Part shown: one piece after another, positions 44,222 through 52,350 of the stretch
Numbering within the stretch: the first letter of the stretch is position 1
Layout: each line of letters opens with the position of its first letter
Origin: Lysobacter changpingensis
GTDB taxonomy: Bacteria; Pseudomonadota; Gammaproteobacteria; Xanthomonadales; Xanthomonadaceae
DNA length: 64,000 bases
Assembly: GCF_017308985.1 (NCBI RefSeq)
Contig: NZ_JADWPE010000002.1
Location: 806,001 to 870,000, forward strand
Direction of reading: 5' to 3'
Notes under the pieces: model-generated
Databases searched by the model: none
Seen by the model: only the letters and a program-made list of their open reading frames with translations
What the model was told of the DNA's origin: nothing
Position numbers and translations under genes: made by a program

Positions 44222-45598
44222 TCAGGCAGGCGGCAGGATCACCCGCACGCGCAGGCCGGGCCCGCGGTCGAGGAGTTCGATCCGCCCGCCATGGCGCAGC
44301 GCGATGGCCCGCGCCAGGCTCAGCCCCAGGCCACTGCCGGGCGTGCCGCGATGGGATTCCAGGCGCTGGAAGCGGTCGAACACGCGCTCGCGATCGGCGT
44401 CCGGAATGCCGGGGCCTTCATCGTCGACGCACAGCACGACGGCCTCGCCCGCATGCAGCGACAGGCCCACCTGGCTGCCTTCGGGCGCGTACTTGAGCGC
44501 GTTGTCGAGCAGGTTCACCAGCAACTGGAACAGCTGGTCGCGATCGCCGCGCACGCGCGCCGGCGAGAGGTCCACGCGCAGCCGCACGCCGCGTTCGGCG
44601 CCGATCGGCGTGTACAGCTCGGCGGCGTCGGCGGCCAGCGCGGAAAGGTCGAGCAACGGCCCCTCGCCCGCCGGCGGCTGCGCTTCGATCCGCGCGAGCC
44701 GCAGCAGCGCGCCGAACGTGGTGAGCAGCTGGTCGGTCTCCTGCACGGCGCCGTCGAGCGCGGCGCGTTCGGCGGGCGTGGCGTCGGCACGGTGGCGCAG
44801 GTCTTCCAGCCGGTTGCGAAGGCGGGTGAGCGGCGTGCGCAGGTCGTGGGCGATATGGTCGGTCGCGTGGCGCACGCCGCCGAGCAGCTCCTCGATGCGG
44901 TCGAGCATCGCGTTGAAGCGCCGCCCGAGCCGGTCGAACGCATCGCCGCTGCCGTCCAGCGGCACGCGCAGGCCAAGTTCGCCGCGGCCCACGCGCGCGG
45001 CCGTGCGATCGAGATGCTCCAGCCGGTGCGACACCCAGCGCGAGGTCAGCCAGCCGGCAAGCGCGCCGAGCGTCGCCGCCACCGCCAGCGCCACCAGCGC
45101 CGTGCGCAGCATCAGCGCGAGGAAGCGGTCCTGCGATTGCAGCCGCAGTCCGGTCAGCAGCGTGTCGCCGCCGGGCAGCGGCTGCAGTTGCGCGAGCACG
45201 CGGCGCGACTGCGCACCGATGCCGGGCGCCTGCGCGTCGGCGAGTTCGAACGTGACCCAGCGCGCGCCGCGGCCGGTCCGCATCGCCCGCGCGCCCATCG
45301 ACGGCACATCGCCCACTTCGACGCGGCCGCTCGCGGCGATCAGCGCGTGCACGGCGTCCGGATCGTCCGGCGCTTCCACGCGATCGCGCAGTTCCTGCAC
45401 CAGCGCGGCACGGCCGCCGTCGCGGTGCAACTGCATCAGTCCGGCGGCGTCTGTGCGCACGAGTTCGCGCGTGTCCTGCAGCAGCAGCGTGGAGACCGCG
45501 ACGTACACGCCCGTGCCGAGCAGCACGAAGGCAAGCAGGAACGCACCCATCACCGCGAGCGCGAGGCGCGTGCTCGTGGAGCGCAGCGGCCGCGTCAT
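44222..45598 (-). CDS. Two-component sensor histidine kinase
   Basis: A 458-residue membrane kinase. An N-terminal TM helix (about 12-35), a periplasmic loop and a second TM (about 165-190) lead to a HAMP domain. The phospho-His is in HIAHDLRTPLTRLRNRLEDL, the N box is LLVNLLDNALKYAP, and G boxes are VDDEGPGIPD and GSGLGLSLA. The start overlaps the response regulator stop by four bases. The signal is unknown. The periplasmic loop of about 130 residues has no recognised sensor fold. Confidence 0.9.
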   Translation of the reverse strand: MTRPLRSTSTRLALAVMGAFLLAFVLLGTGVYVAVSTLLLQDTRELVRTDAAGLMQLHRDGGRAALVQELRDRVEAPDDPDAVHALIAASGRVEVGDVPSMGARAMRTGRGARWVTFELADAQAPGIGAQSRRVLAQLQPLPGGDTLLTGLRLQSQDRFLALMLRTALVALAVAATLGALAGWLTSRWVSHRLEHLDRTAARVGRGELGLRVPLDGSGDAFDRLGRRFNAMLDRIEELLGGVRHATDHIAHDLRTPLTRLRNRLEDLRHRADATPAERAALDGAVQETDQLLTTFGALLRLARIEAQPPAGEGPLLDLSALAADAAELYTPIGAERGVRLRVDLSPARVRGDRDQLFQLLVNLLDNALKYAPEGSQVGLSLHAGEAVVLCVDDEGPGIPDADRERVFDRFQRLESHRGTPGSGLGLSLARAIALRHGGRIELLDRGPGLRVRVILPPA

Positions 45599-46272
45599 TC
45601 GCCCAGCCGGTAGCCGGCGCCGCGCACGGTGTGCAGCAGCGGCCGTTCGAAACCGTGGTCGATCTTCTGCCGCAGGCGGCTGATGTGCACGTCGATGACG
45701 TTGGTCTGCGGATCGAAGTGGTAGTCCCACACCGCTTCCAGCAGCATCGTGCGCGTGACGACGCGACCGGCCTGGCGCATCAGGTATTCGAGCAGGCGGA
45801 ATTCGCGCGGTTGCAGTTCGATGCGCTTGCCGGCGCGGCGCGCGTCGCGGGCGAGCAGGTCCAGTTCGAGTTCGCCCACCGACAGGCGCGTCGGTTCGCG
45901 CTGCGTGTCCTCGCGCTGCCGGCGCACGATGCTGTCCAGCCGCGCGCCCAGTTCCGAATACGCGAAGGGTTTGACGAGGTAATCGTCGGCGCCGGCGCGC
46001 AGGCCTTCGACGCGATGGTCCACCTCGCCCAGTGCGGTGAGCAGCAGCAGCGGCGTACGGTTTCCGGCGCCGCGCAGAGTCTGCAGCAGCACCAGGCCAT
46101 CGAGCGCGGGCAGCATGCGGTCGAGCACGATGGCGTCGAAATTTTCCGTCGTCGCGAGGAACAGGCCCTGCCTGCCGTCGCCGGCATGTTCGACGGTGTG
46201 CCCGTCCTCGCGCAGACCCTTGCCGATGAAGGCCGCGGTGTGGGGATCGTCTTCGATCAGCAGGACGCGCAT
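45595..46272 (-). CDS. OmpR/PhoB-type response regulator
   Basis: A 225-residue regulator. The receiver domain (1-115) has IEDD, the phospho-acceptor in AIVLDRMLP and the Lys in YLVKPFAYSEL. The winged-helix output domain (about 130-225) has EFRLLEYLMRQAGRVVTRTMLLEAVWDYHFDP and VIDVHISRLRQKID. It is coupled to the kinase gene downstream. I took MRVLLIEDD as the start; MPSGVAMRV six codons earlier is possible. A small secreted protein gene lies directly upstream behind a strong terminator. Confidence 0.92.
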   Translation of the reverse strand: MRVLLIEDDPHTAAFIGKGLREDGHTVEHAGDGRQGLFLATTENFDAIVLDRMLPALDGLVLLQTLRGAGNRTPLLLLTALGEVDHRVEGLRAGADDYLVKPFAYSELGARLDSIVRRQREDTQREPTRLSVGELELDLLARDARRAGKRIELQPREFRLLEYLMRQAGRVVTRTMLLEAVWDYHFDPQTNVIDVHISRLRQKIDHGFERPLLHTVRGAGYRLGE

Positions 46273-46288
46273 GGCAACTCCGGAAGGC

Positions 46289-46328
46289 AAAAAAGGATAC
46301 CCCGACGGTGCTCACCGCCGGGGTATCC
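46289..46328 (-). terminator. Intrinsic terminator of the small secreted-protein gene
   Basis: A ten-bp stem GGATACCCCG/CGGGGTATCC with an inner CGGTG/CACCG hairpin, followed on the minus strand by six T residues. It sits between the small secreted-protein gene and the response regulator gene, so the small gene has its own transcript. Confidence 0.85.
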
Positions 46329-46365
46329 GCCCGCGTTGCACGGGCTCCGGGGACGTTGAAGGGGA

Positions 46366-46560
46366 TCAGCTCTTCTTCGCGTCGCTCTTGCTGGCGGGGG
46401 CGGCGGCCTTCTTGCCGGCGTGCTTGTGCTTGGAGATCGTGTGCTTGGCCGGGGCGGTCGACGCGGTCGGGGAGGCGGGCGCGGTGCTCGGCGGCGCGGC
46501 CAGGGCGGAACCGGCCAGCGCGGTCAGGGCGACGGCGAACAGGGACTTGCGCAGGTTCAT
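46366..46560 (-). CDS. Small secreted Ala/Pro/Lys/His-rich protein
   Basis: A 64-residue protein. A signal peptide (MNLRKSLFAVALTALAGSALA) is followed by a low-complexity tail rich in Ala, Pro, Thr, Ser, then Lys and His (KHTISKHKHAGKKAAAP). Composition and layout resemble the acid-shock protein Asr of enterobacteria, but it is shorter and has no clear repeats, so this is a comparison only. A perfect AAGGAG ribosome site lies seven bases before the ATG and an intrinsic terminator follows, both supporting a real gene. It precedes a two-component system, as asr is controlled by RstBA elsewhere. Confidence 0.75.
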   Translation of the reverse strand: MNLRKSLFAVALTALAGSALAAPPSTAPASPTASTAPAKHTISKHKHAGKKAAAPASKSDAKKS

Positions 46561-46757
46561 GGGTGACTCCTTGGTAAGACGCGGGATGACTCGGACGAGG
46601 ATCTTTGCCGGCCGGGACTGTCTTCCCGGTCGCAGGATCAGACTGCGCCGACGCGGCTCACCACGGGATTTCCGCTGGATTAACGATCGGTAATGTTGTG
46701 CGCGCCGATGGACGTCATCCCCGCCGATCCGTCCTCCTGGAATTCGTCACAACCCAT

Positions 46758-46784
46758 CATCCCGGCGAAGGCCGGGATCCAGGC
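46758..46784. repeat. Dispersed palindrome family A copy
   Basis: ATCCCGGC-GAAG-GCCGGGAT, an eight-bp stem with a tetraloop, followed by CCAGGCTGG. It is oriented opposite to the copy at 40-68. Confidence 0.75.
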
Positions 46785-46830
46785 TGGTAGCGGAGCTACG
46801 TGCGGTGCGCGCTTCTTCCGGACGACGTGA

Positions 46831-46860
46831 CGGCCAGGGTCCCGGCCTACGCCGGGACGA
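46831..46860. repeat. Dispersed palindrome family A copy
   Basis: GTCCCGGC-CTAC-GCCGGGAC, an eight-bp stem with a tetraloop followed by GACGG. It lies 46 bp from the previous copy and in the reverse orientation to it, so the two form a small inverted pair. Confidence 0.75.
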
Positions 46861-46919
46861 CGGTACGGGTGGGGTCGACGCGACCGACCTTCCAGCAGCG
46901 AACCAACGGCGAATCGCCC

Positions 46920-47621
46920 CTATGCCACGCCGCTCCCCCGCCGCAGCGGCACCGGTGCCGTCGCGATGCGCGCCTTCAGGTCCGCCATGGTCCCCGGCAA
47001 CACGACGAGGTAGGTGATCAGCTGCTCGGCCAGTTCCAGCAGCAGTTCCGCGTTGGCCTTGTCGATCGTCGTCTCGTCCTCGAACTGCCGTCCGAACGTG
47101 CCGCTGGGCGCAAGCAGTTGCGCGATGTCCTGCAACGGACGCGACAGGTCCACGTCGTTCGGCAAGGCTTCGAGCTTGCGCGTGAGCGACAGCTCGGCTT
47201 TCTCGTCGGGCAGCATGCGCGCCGTGAGCCCGCCGAGCAGGTGCCGCACGATCAGTGAACTCGCGCCCCATTCGGCATGGTTGTACAGCTTCAGCGCCGA
47301 TTCGTAGCTGCGCGCCAGCGGCGCCGACATCGCGTGCAGGTGTTCGACGCCGGCCATCGTCTCGCGTCCGCCGGGGCCGGGATGGCAGAACAGTCCGGAA
47401 GGCTTGTTGGTCCCGTCGGCTTCGAGCAGCTGCACGAACAGCACCGTGTGTTCGCAGCGCGCACATTCGAGTTCGCTCGCCGCCAGTTGTCGTCCGTGTT
47501 CCTGCCAGGGCCGCGCTTCGAACAGCGCTTCCTTGAGGCAATGGGGGCAGAGGATTTCCACCGTGCGCGGGAACGTATTGGAGAAACGCGACTGGACGTG
47601 TGAGTCGTGGACGAGCTGCAT
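46920..47621 (-). CDS. Zinc-ribbon plus DUF4145-like protein
   Basis: A 233-residue soluble protein. A zinc-ribbon is suggested by C25-x-x-C28 (ILCPHCLKEA) and C53-x-x-C56 (LECARCEHTV). The rest (about 95-225) is helical, with SYESALKLYNHAEWGASSLIVRHLLGGLTARMLP, resembling DUF4145, a HEPN-like fold found alone and inside some restriction or defence proteins. The catalytic HEPN R-x4-6-H motif is not obvious. It lies 187 bp downstream of trpE on the same strand but behind a strong hairpin, so it probably has its own promoter. Function unknown. Confidence 0.7.
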   Translation of the reverse strand: MQLVHDSHVQSRFSNTFPRTVEILCPHCLKEALFEARPWQEHGRQLAASELECARCEHTVLFVQLLEADGTNKPSGLFCHPGPGGRETMAGVEHLHAMSAPLARSYESALKLYNHAEWGASSLIVRHLLGGLTARMLPDEKAELSLTRKLEALPNDVDLSRPLQDIAQLLAPSGTFGRQFEDETTIDKANAELLLELAEQLITYLVVLPGTMADLKARIATAPVPLRRGSGVA

Positions 47622-47772
47622 GGCCGTCTCCTTCCCGCGTTGTCGGTGCCGCGATGACACCGTCCCGGCAGTGAAACCCGGTGTTTGTGAATAAAACGTT
47701 GTTGGCGCGCGCAGTCGGCCGCCACCCCGCGCGAAGTGAACGCGGCGTGAGAAAGGAACCGTGATTCGCATC

Positions 47773-47800
47773 GCATCGCGGCGCCGGTGCGCCGCGATGC
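47773..47800 (-). terminator. Hairpin immediately after trpE
   Basis: Twelve-bp perfect arms GCATCGCGGCGC/GCGCCGCGATGC flank a CGGT loop, starting eight bases past the trpE stop on the minus strand. T-rich sequence follows only after about 15 bases. It is a likely trpE terminator. Confidence 0.6.
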
Positions 47801-47808
47801 CCGGGCCA

Positions 47809-49305
47809 TCAAAGCCCGCGGGCCGCCTGCGCGACGGCGCGGAACAGCGCGCGCCCCTTGTTCATCGTCTCCTCCCATTCCATCGCCGGATCGGAGTCGT
47901 AGACGATGCCCGCGCCGGCCTGCACGTACAGGCGGCCGTCCTGGATGACGGCGGTGCGGATCGCGATGGCGGTGTCGGCGTCGCCGCTGCGACCGGGTTC
48001 GCCCCAGCCGAGGTAGCCGATCGAACCGGCGTACACGTTGCGCTTGATCGGTTCGAGCTCGCGGATCACTTCCAGCGCGCGGATCTTCGGCGCGCCGCTG
48101 ACGGTGCCGGCGGGGAACGTCGCGCGCAGCACGTCGGCGTAGCTCAGGCCCGGCTTCAGCGTGCCGGTGACTTCGCTGACGATGTGCATGACGTGGCTGT
48201 AGCGTTCGATCACGAACTGCTCGCCGACCTCGACCGTGCCCGCCTCCGAGACGCGGCCGACGTCGTTGCGGCCGAGGTCGATCAGCATCAGGTGCTCGGC
48301 GCGCTCCTTCGGATCGGCGAGCAGTTCGGCTTCCAGTTCCGCATCGCGCTCGGGCGTGTCGCCACGCGGGCGCGTGCCGGCGATCGGGCGCACGGTGACC
48401 TTGCCGTCCTGCAGGCGCACGAGGATTTCCGGCGACGAACCCACCACCTGCGTGCCGCCGACGTCGAGGTAGTACATGTACGGCGACGGGTTCAACGCAC
48501 GCAGGGCGCGATACACGTCGACCGGGCGCGCCTTGAACGGTACCGACAGCCGCTGGCTCAGCACGACCTGGAAGATGTCGCCGGCGCGGATGTATTCCTT
48601 CGACTTCTCCACCGCGTCGATGAAGCCCTCGCGCGTGAAGCCGGACACGAAATCGGCCTCGTCCAGCAGGCGGCCTTCCAGCGTCTCCGGATACCCCGGC
48701 CCGCCCTGTCGAAGGCGATGCACCAGCTCGTCCAGGCGGCGGTTCGCGCGCGCCATAGCGCGCGGTTCGGATGGATCGGCGTGCACGATCAGGTACAGCC
48801 GGCCCTTGAGGTTGTCGAACACCGCCAGCTCATCGCTCTGCATCAGCAGGATGTCGGGCGTGCCGAGCTCGTCTTCCTTTTCGCCAGCGGCGAAGCGCGG
48901 CTCGATGTACTGGATCGACTCGAAACCGAACCAGCCCACCAGCCCGCCGGTGAAGCCGGGCAGGCCCGGGATCGTCGGCACGCTGTGCACGGCGCGCAGG
49001 CGTTCGACTTCGGCGAACGGATCCTCGACGACGCGGCTTTCGACCAGCTCGCCGTCCTCGGTGACGAACAGCGTGTGGCCGGCGAACGCGTACACGCGAC
49101 GCGCCGGCAGGCCGATGATCGAATAACGGCCGAAACGCTCGCCGCCTTCGACCGATTCGAACAGGTAGGTGTGCGGGCCGTCGGCGAGCTTGAGGTAGAC
49201 CGACAGCGGCGTGTCGAGATCGCTCAGGACCTCGCGCACGACGGGGACGAGGGTATGGCGGTCGGCACCCGCCGCGGGGGCGGGCTGGAAAGGATCGGAG
49301 GTCAC
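47809..49305 (-). CDS. trpE: Anthranilate synthase component I
   Basis: A 498-residue chorismate-binding enzyme making anthranilate with TrpG. The N-terminal regulatory stretch [16 protein letters not shown] resembles the Trp feedback-site region. The catalytic C-terminal half has [51 protein letters not shown] and [12 protein letters not shown]. The start is GTG with an AGGGA ribosome site. A Trp-rich leader frame lies 55 bp upstream. The gene is separated from trpG by about 4 kb of unrelated genes. Confidence 0.96.
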   Translation of the reverse strand: MTSDPFQPAPAAGADRHTLVPVVREVLSDLDTPLSVYLKLADGPHTYLFESVEGGERFGRYSIIGLPARRVYAFAGHTLFVTEDGELVESRVVEDPFAEVERLRAVHSVPTIPGLPGFTGGLVGWFGFESIQYIEPRFAAGEKEDELGTPDILLMQSDELAVFDNLKGRLYLIVHADPSEPRAMARANRRLDELVHRLRQGGPGYPETLEGRLLDEADFVSGFTREGFIDAVEKSKEYIRAGDIFQVVLSQRLSVPFKARPVDVYRALRALNPSPYMYYLDVGGTQVVGSSPEILVRLQDGKVTVRPIAGTRPRGDTPERDAELEAELLADPKERAEHLMLIDLGRNDVGRVSEAGTVEVGEQFVIERYSHVMHIVSEVTGTLKPGLSYADVLRATFPAGTVSGAPKIRALEVIRELEPIKRNVYAGSIGYLGWGEPGRSGDADTAIAIRTAVIQDGRLYVQAGAGIVYDSDPAMEWEETMNKGRALFRAVAQAARGL

Positions 49306-49360
49306 GGGGCAAATCCCTGGATGTGTCAGGCGGTGGCGGAAGGCGGTCGCGGCATGCGCG

Positions 49361-49432
49361 TCACCATCGCCATCCCGCCTCGACGGTCGGGAAATGCGGG
49401 TTCGACAGGTGCGTGTCCGGCACGGGAATCAT
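49361..49432 (-). CDS. Putative tryptophan leader peptide of trpE
   Basis: A 23-residue frame (MIPVPDTH...VEAGWRW) ending in Trp-Arg-Trp directly before the stop codon, 55 bp upstream of trpE. Two Trp codons in the last three are unlikely by chance and fit a classical trp leader peptide. The GG-N-TGG-CGA-TGG-TG core is identical to that in the trpG leader. The ATG follows TACAGT by six bases and has no Shine-Dalgarno, suggesting a leaderless message. GGCGATGGTG over the Trp codons can pair with CGCCACCGCC just downstream (one mismatch, one wobble). No U-tract terminator was found. Confidence 0.55.
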   Translation of the reverse strand: MIPVPDTHLSNPHFPTVEAGWRW

Positions 49433-49438
49433 GCCGGT

Positions 49439-49468
49439 ACTGTAGCCGCTCAACGGGCCGCGATGCGA
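49439..49468 (-). promoter_or_regulatory. Shared trp promoter-like element upstream of the trpE leader
   Basis: On the minus strand TCGCATCGCG (49468-49459), a 14-base spacer, then TACAGT (49444-49439), six bases before the leader ATG. It overlaps the last codons of the lipid kinase gene, so the conservation with the trpG copy is not explained by intergenic drift alone. Confidence 0.45.
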
Positions 49469-50403
49469 GCGTGGGCGAGCAACGGGCAATGCGCGGGCAG
49501 GTGCATGCGCAGGCGCGCCGGGACGCAGGCGATGGCGAACCGCCGCGCCTGCACCGGCTCGCCGTCGAGGTTGAGCGTCATCGGCGCGTCCGCTTCCACG
49601 CGCACCTCGCGCATGCGCCCGCGTTCGCCGACGTGGTCCAGCGCGGCGATGCGGCCCTCGCGGATCCAGGTGGCGACGGTGGTCGCCAGCTCGCCGGAGA
49701 GTTCCGGGACGATGGTGAGGTCGAGCAGCCCGTCGTCGATGCGTGCCTCCGGGCACAGCAGTTGCCCGCCGCCCGCCTGCCGCCCGTTGCCGATGCCGAG
49801 CGCGATGAAGTCGCCGCGCCAGTCGAAGCCGTCGCCGTGCACGCGCGCGACGATCGGCTCGATGCGCCCCATCCGCGCCACGCCGGTGACGAGGTACGCG
49901 ACGCCGCCGAGCAGCCGCTTCAGTCCATCGTCGGTCTCGACCGTCACCTCGGTGCCGAAACCGCCGCTTGCCAGGTTGATGCACCAGTGGCGCGCGCCGT
50001 CGGCGTCGACGCGCAGCACGTCGATCGCGTGCGGCGACGTGTCGGCGATCAGTTGCAGCGCTTCGTGCGGCTCCATCGGGATCGTCGCCGCGGTGGCGAA
50101 ATCGTTCGCGGTGCCGAGCGGCATCGCACCGAGCGCCGGCAGCGCATCGGCGTCTTCCGCGCGCTGCGCGAGCGCGCCGGCGATTTCGCCCAGCGTGCCA
50201 TCGCCGCCGCCGGCGATCACGCAGCGCACGCCATCCGCGATGGCTTCGTCGACGTAGCGCTTCGCATCGCCGCGTTCCCAGGTCACACGCACGTCCAGCG
50301 TCACGCCGGACGCGCGCATCGCTTCGACCGCGGCGCGCACGGCATCGTTGCCCGCGGATTTTCCGTTGAGGATCAGGCGCCAGTGCGTCGCCATCGTCGT
50401 CAT
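49450..50403 (-). CDS. YegS/DgkB-like lipid kinase
   Basis: A 317-residue diacylglycerol kinase catalytic-domain protein. The nucleotide-binding [17 protein letters not shown] is at about residues 65-81, and [10 protein letters not shown] follows, both typical of the YegS/DAGK family. The C-terminal half has [27 protein letters not shown]. It phosphorylates a lipid such as phosphatidylglycerol or diacylglycerol by family. Start choice lies between MTTMATHW and MATHW. Its 3' end overlaps the trpE promoter-like element. Confidence 0.9.
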   Translation of the reverse strand: MTTMATHWRLILNGKSAGNDAVRAAVEAMRASGVTLDVRVTWERGDAKRYVDEAIADGVRCVIAGGGDGTLGEIAGALAQRAEDADALPALGAMPLGTANDFATAATIPMEPHEALQLIADTSPHAIDVLRVDADGARHWCINLASGGFGTEVTVETDDGLKRLLGGVAYLVTGVARMGRIEPIVARVHGDGFDWRGDFIALGIGNGRQAGGGQLLCPEARIDDGLLDLTIVPELSGELATTVATWIREGRIAALDHVGERGRMREVRVEADAPMTLNLDGEPVQARRFAIACVPARLRMHLPAHCPLLAHARIAAR

Positions 50404-50479
50404 GATCGTGAGCCCGATGCGCAGGCTAAACAGCGCGGGCGTGAGCGTTCGTGAACAGGCAAGACGTACGCGTCGCGTC

Positions 50480-50597
50480 ACATGCCCGTCATCGAACGTC
50501 CGGAGAATCGGAATCCATTCTCAAGGACGACGGGCGGAGGGGGGATTGCCTCCAAGTATTCCGGAGCAGGCCAGCGATGGCCTGCTCCTTTGTTTTG
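50480..50597 (+). ncRNA. Candidate small RNA ending in a strong plus-strand terminator
   Basis: Both flanking genes run on the minus strand, yet this gap carries an intrinsic terminator on the plus strand. Upstream of it is a GGAGG/CCTCC mini-hairpin with a G-rich loop (about 50536-50553). The 5' end is a guess and no convincing promoter was found. Confidence 0.25.
50563..50596 (+). terminator. Intrinsic terminator on the plus strand
   Basis: An eleven-bp stem GGAGCAGGCCA/TGGCCTGCTCC with a GCGA tetraloop, followed by TTTGTTTT. Polarity requires a plus-strand transcript, but no plus-strand gene is present here. Confidence 0.65.
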
Positions 50598-50625
50598 CCG
50601 ATCCGACCGTGGCGGCCAGCGCGAG

Positions 50626-51099
50626 TCAGCGCAGGTCGGTATCGGCGAGAACCACGCCGTCCTCGTCCGCGCACAGCCAGTCGCCCGGACGGATGCGCAC
50701 GCCACCGAATTCCACCTCCACGTCGCGCTCGCCCGCGCCGAGCTTGTCGGTCTTGCGCGGACAGGTGCCCAGCGCCTTCACGCCGATCGGGATCGTGGCG
50801 ATCGCATCGCTGTCGCGGATCGCGCCGAACACGACGATGCCCGCCCAGCCGTTTTCGGCGGCCTTGCCCGCGAGCAGGTCGCCGATCATCGCGCGGCGCA
50901 TCGATCCCGCGCCGTCGATCACCAGCACGCGGCCCAGCCCCGGCTGGTCCACCGCTTCGCGCACGCGCGAGTTGTCCTCGAACGCGCGCACCGTGCTGAC
51001 CGGGCCGTTGAACGCGATGCGCCCGCCGAAATCGCGGAACGCAAGCTCGATCACGCGCACCTGCGCGTCGTGGAGATCGCACAGGTCGCAGGTCTTCAT
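50626..51099 (-). CDS. rraA: RraA family protein
   Basis: A 157-residue ring-shaped-trimer protein. [45 protein letters not shown] matches the RraA core. Some members inhibit RNase E; others are 4-hydroxy-4-methyl-2-oxoglutarate aldolases, for which G-D-L-L-A and R-D/A-D residues are needed and present here. Both functions remain possible. It overlaps the rpe gene by four bases (ATGA). Confidence 0.9.
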   Translation of the reverse strand: MKTCDLCDLHDAQVRVIELAFRDFGGRIAFNGPVSTVRAFEDNSRVREAVDQPGLGRVLVIDGAGSMRRAMIGDLLAGKAAENGWAGIVVFGAIRDSDAIATIPIGVKALGTCPRKTDKLGAGERDVEVEFGGVRIRPGDWLCADEDGVVLADTDLR

Positions 51100-51770
51100 C
51101 CGCGTGCCTTCGCGACCGCGTCCTTCATGCGGCCGATGACGTCCGCGTAGTCAGGCGCATTGAAGATCGCCGAGCCGGCGACGAAGGTATCCGCACCGGC
51201 AGCGGCGATCTCGCCGATGTTGTCGGCCTTCACGCCGCCGTCAATTTCGAGCCGGATCGGTTTGCCGCTCGCGTCGATCATCTCGCGCACGCGACGCAGC
51301 TTCGCCAGTGCGGACGGAATGAAGCCCTGCCCGCCGAAGCCGGGGTTCACCGACATCAGCAGCACCATGTCGAGGTCTTCGAGCACCCACTCGAGCACGT
51401 CGACCGGCGTGGCGGGATTGAGCACCAGGCCCGCCTGGCAGCCGTGGGACTTGATCAGCTGGATCGTACGATGCACGTGCGCGCTGGCTTCGGGATGGAA
51501 GCTGATCAGCGTGGCGCCGGCCTTGGCGAAGTCGGGGACGATGCGGTCCACCGGTTCGACCATCAGGTGCACGTCGATCGGCGCGGTGACGCCATGCTTG
51601 CGCAGCGCCTCGCAGACCATCGGGCCGATGGTGAGGTTGGGGACGTAGTGGTTGTCCATCACGTCGAAATGCACCCAGTCGGCGCCGGCCTTGAGCACGT
51701 TGTCGACCTCCTCGCCGAGCCGGGCGAAGTTGGCCGAAAGGATGGAAGGGGCGATGACGGTGGATTGCAT
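51096..51770 (-). CDS. rpe: Ribulose-phosphate 3-epimerase
   Basis: A 224-residue TIM-barrel enzyme interconverting ribulose 5-phosphate and xylulose 5-phosphate. [53 protein letters not shown] and LEIDGGV are the signature stretches including the metal-binding His and Asp. It is coupled to rraA. Proximity to trpE is seen in other proteobacteria too. Confidence 0.96.
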   Translation of the reverse strand: MQSTVIAPSILSANFARLGEEVDNVLKAGADWVHFDVMDNHYVPNLTIGPMVCEALRKHGVTAPIDVHLMVEPVDRIVPDFAKAGATLISFHPEASAHVHRTIQLIKSHGCQAGLVLNPATPVDVLEWVLEDLDMVLLMSVNPGFGGQGFIPSALAKLRRVREMIDASGKPIRLEIDGGVKADNIGEIAAAGADTFVAGSAIFNAPDYADVIGRMKDAVAKARG

Positions 51771-51854
51771 GGGAATTCCTGTTGCTGGAAACGGATGGAC
51801 CGGAAGAGTCCGGGACGAGCGCCTCGCTCCTTACCCGTTCCTCTTCGCTGGTTC

Positions 51855-52190
51855 CTAGGCCTTGCGCCTGAGCGTCTTGATCCGGTCGTAGGCCTGGTTG
51901 ATCTCCCGGGCCCGCGCCTCGGCCTGCTCGCGCAGTTCGGCGGCGGCGCCGGCGAGGCGGTCCGGGTGGTACTGGGATATCAGGCGGCGGTAGGCCTGGT
52001 CGACTTCGGCGTCGGTCGCGTCGGAGGTCAGGCCCAGCGCGGCATACGGGTTGTCCCGGCGCAGCTTGAACCAGTCGGTGTCGAAGGCGTGGCCGATCAG
52101 GAGCCCGACCAGGGCCCCGAACAGCGGGTTGGTGCGGAACAGCGCGGCTCCCGCCAAGAAGCCCAGCAGCTTGCCGTACCAGCGTTTCAT
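51855..52190 (-). CDS. Membrane-anchored J-domain protein
   Basis: A 111-residue protein. A short hydrophobic N-terminal segment with Gly motifs (LLGFLAGAALF, then LFGALVGLLIG) precedes a J domain (about 45-108) with the HPD motif in SQYHPDRL. This is the layout of DjlA-like proteins without the central TerB domain. It should stimulate DnaK ATPase near the membrane. Monocistronic, divergent from purC. Confidence 0.82.
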   Translation of the reverse strand: MKRWYGKLLGFLAGAALFRTNPLFGALVGLLIGHAFDTDWFKLRRDNPYAALGLTSDATDAEVDQAYRRLISQYHPDRLAGAAAELREQAEARAREINQAYDRIKTLRRKA

Positions 52191-52350
52191 CGTCCTCCCC
52201 GCGGGTCCGCGGTCGCCCGTTTAGGTCCGGCGACAGTGTACCTGCACGCCGTCGCCGGCCGGCGTACACTGGCCGGCCCTGTCGCGCACGCGCGCGAGGC
52301 AAGGCGAGCGTCGGGCGGGGACTCCATCGCACCCATTGGGGACTCCTGCG

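Larger units (their letters stand above)
46561..46919. other. 359-bp gene-free stretch with two palindromes
   Basis: It holds the promoter and ribosome site of the small secreted-protein gene at its left end. Two family A palindromes are at 46758-46784 and 46831-46860. No reading frame has supporting signals. Confidence 0.6.

Noticed and set aside
43374-45683. Long plus-strand open frame across trpG and the histidine kinase
   Set aside because: Antisense to conserved genes with no motif of its own.
49306-49432. T-box or classical intrinsic attenuator before trpE
   Set aside because: No T-box consensus and no hairpin followed by a T-run were seen. Only the leader peptide and a candidate pre-emptor pairing are supported.
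47761-50454. Nearly 900-codon plus-strand open frame across trpE and the lipid kinase
   Set aside because: It is antisense to two well-recognised genes and rich in Arg, Ala, Val and Asp repeats; a compositional artefact.
52336-52350. Earlier TTG start for purC
   Set aside because: It has no ribosome site at the right distance, while the TTG at 52351 has GGGGA eight bases upstream and matches the family N terminus.
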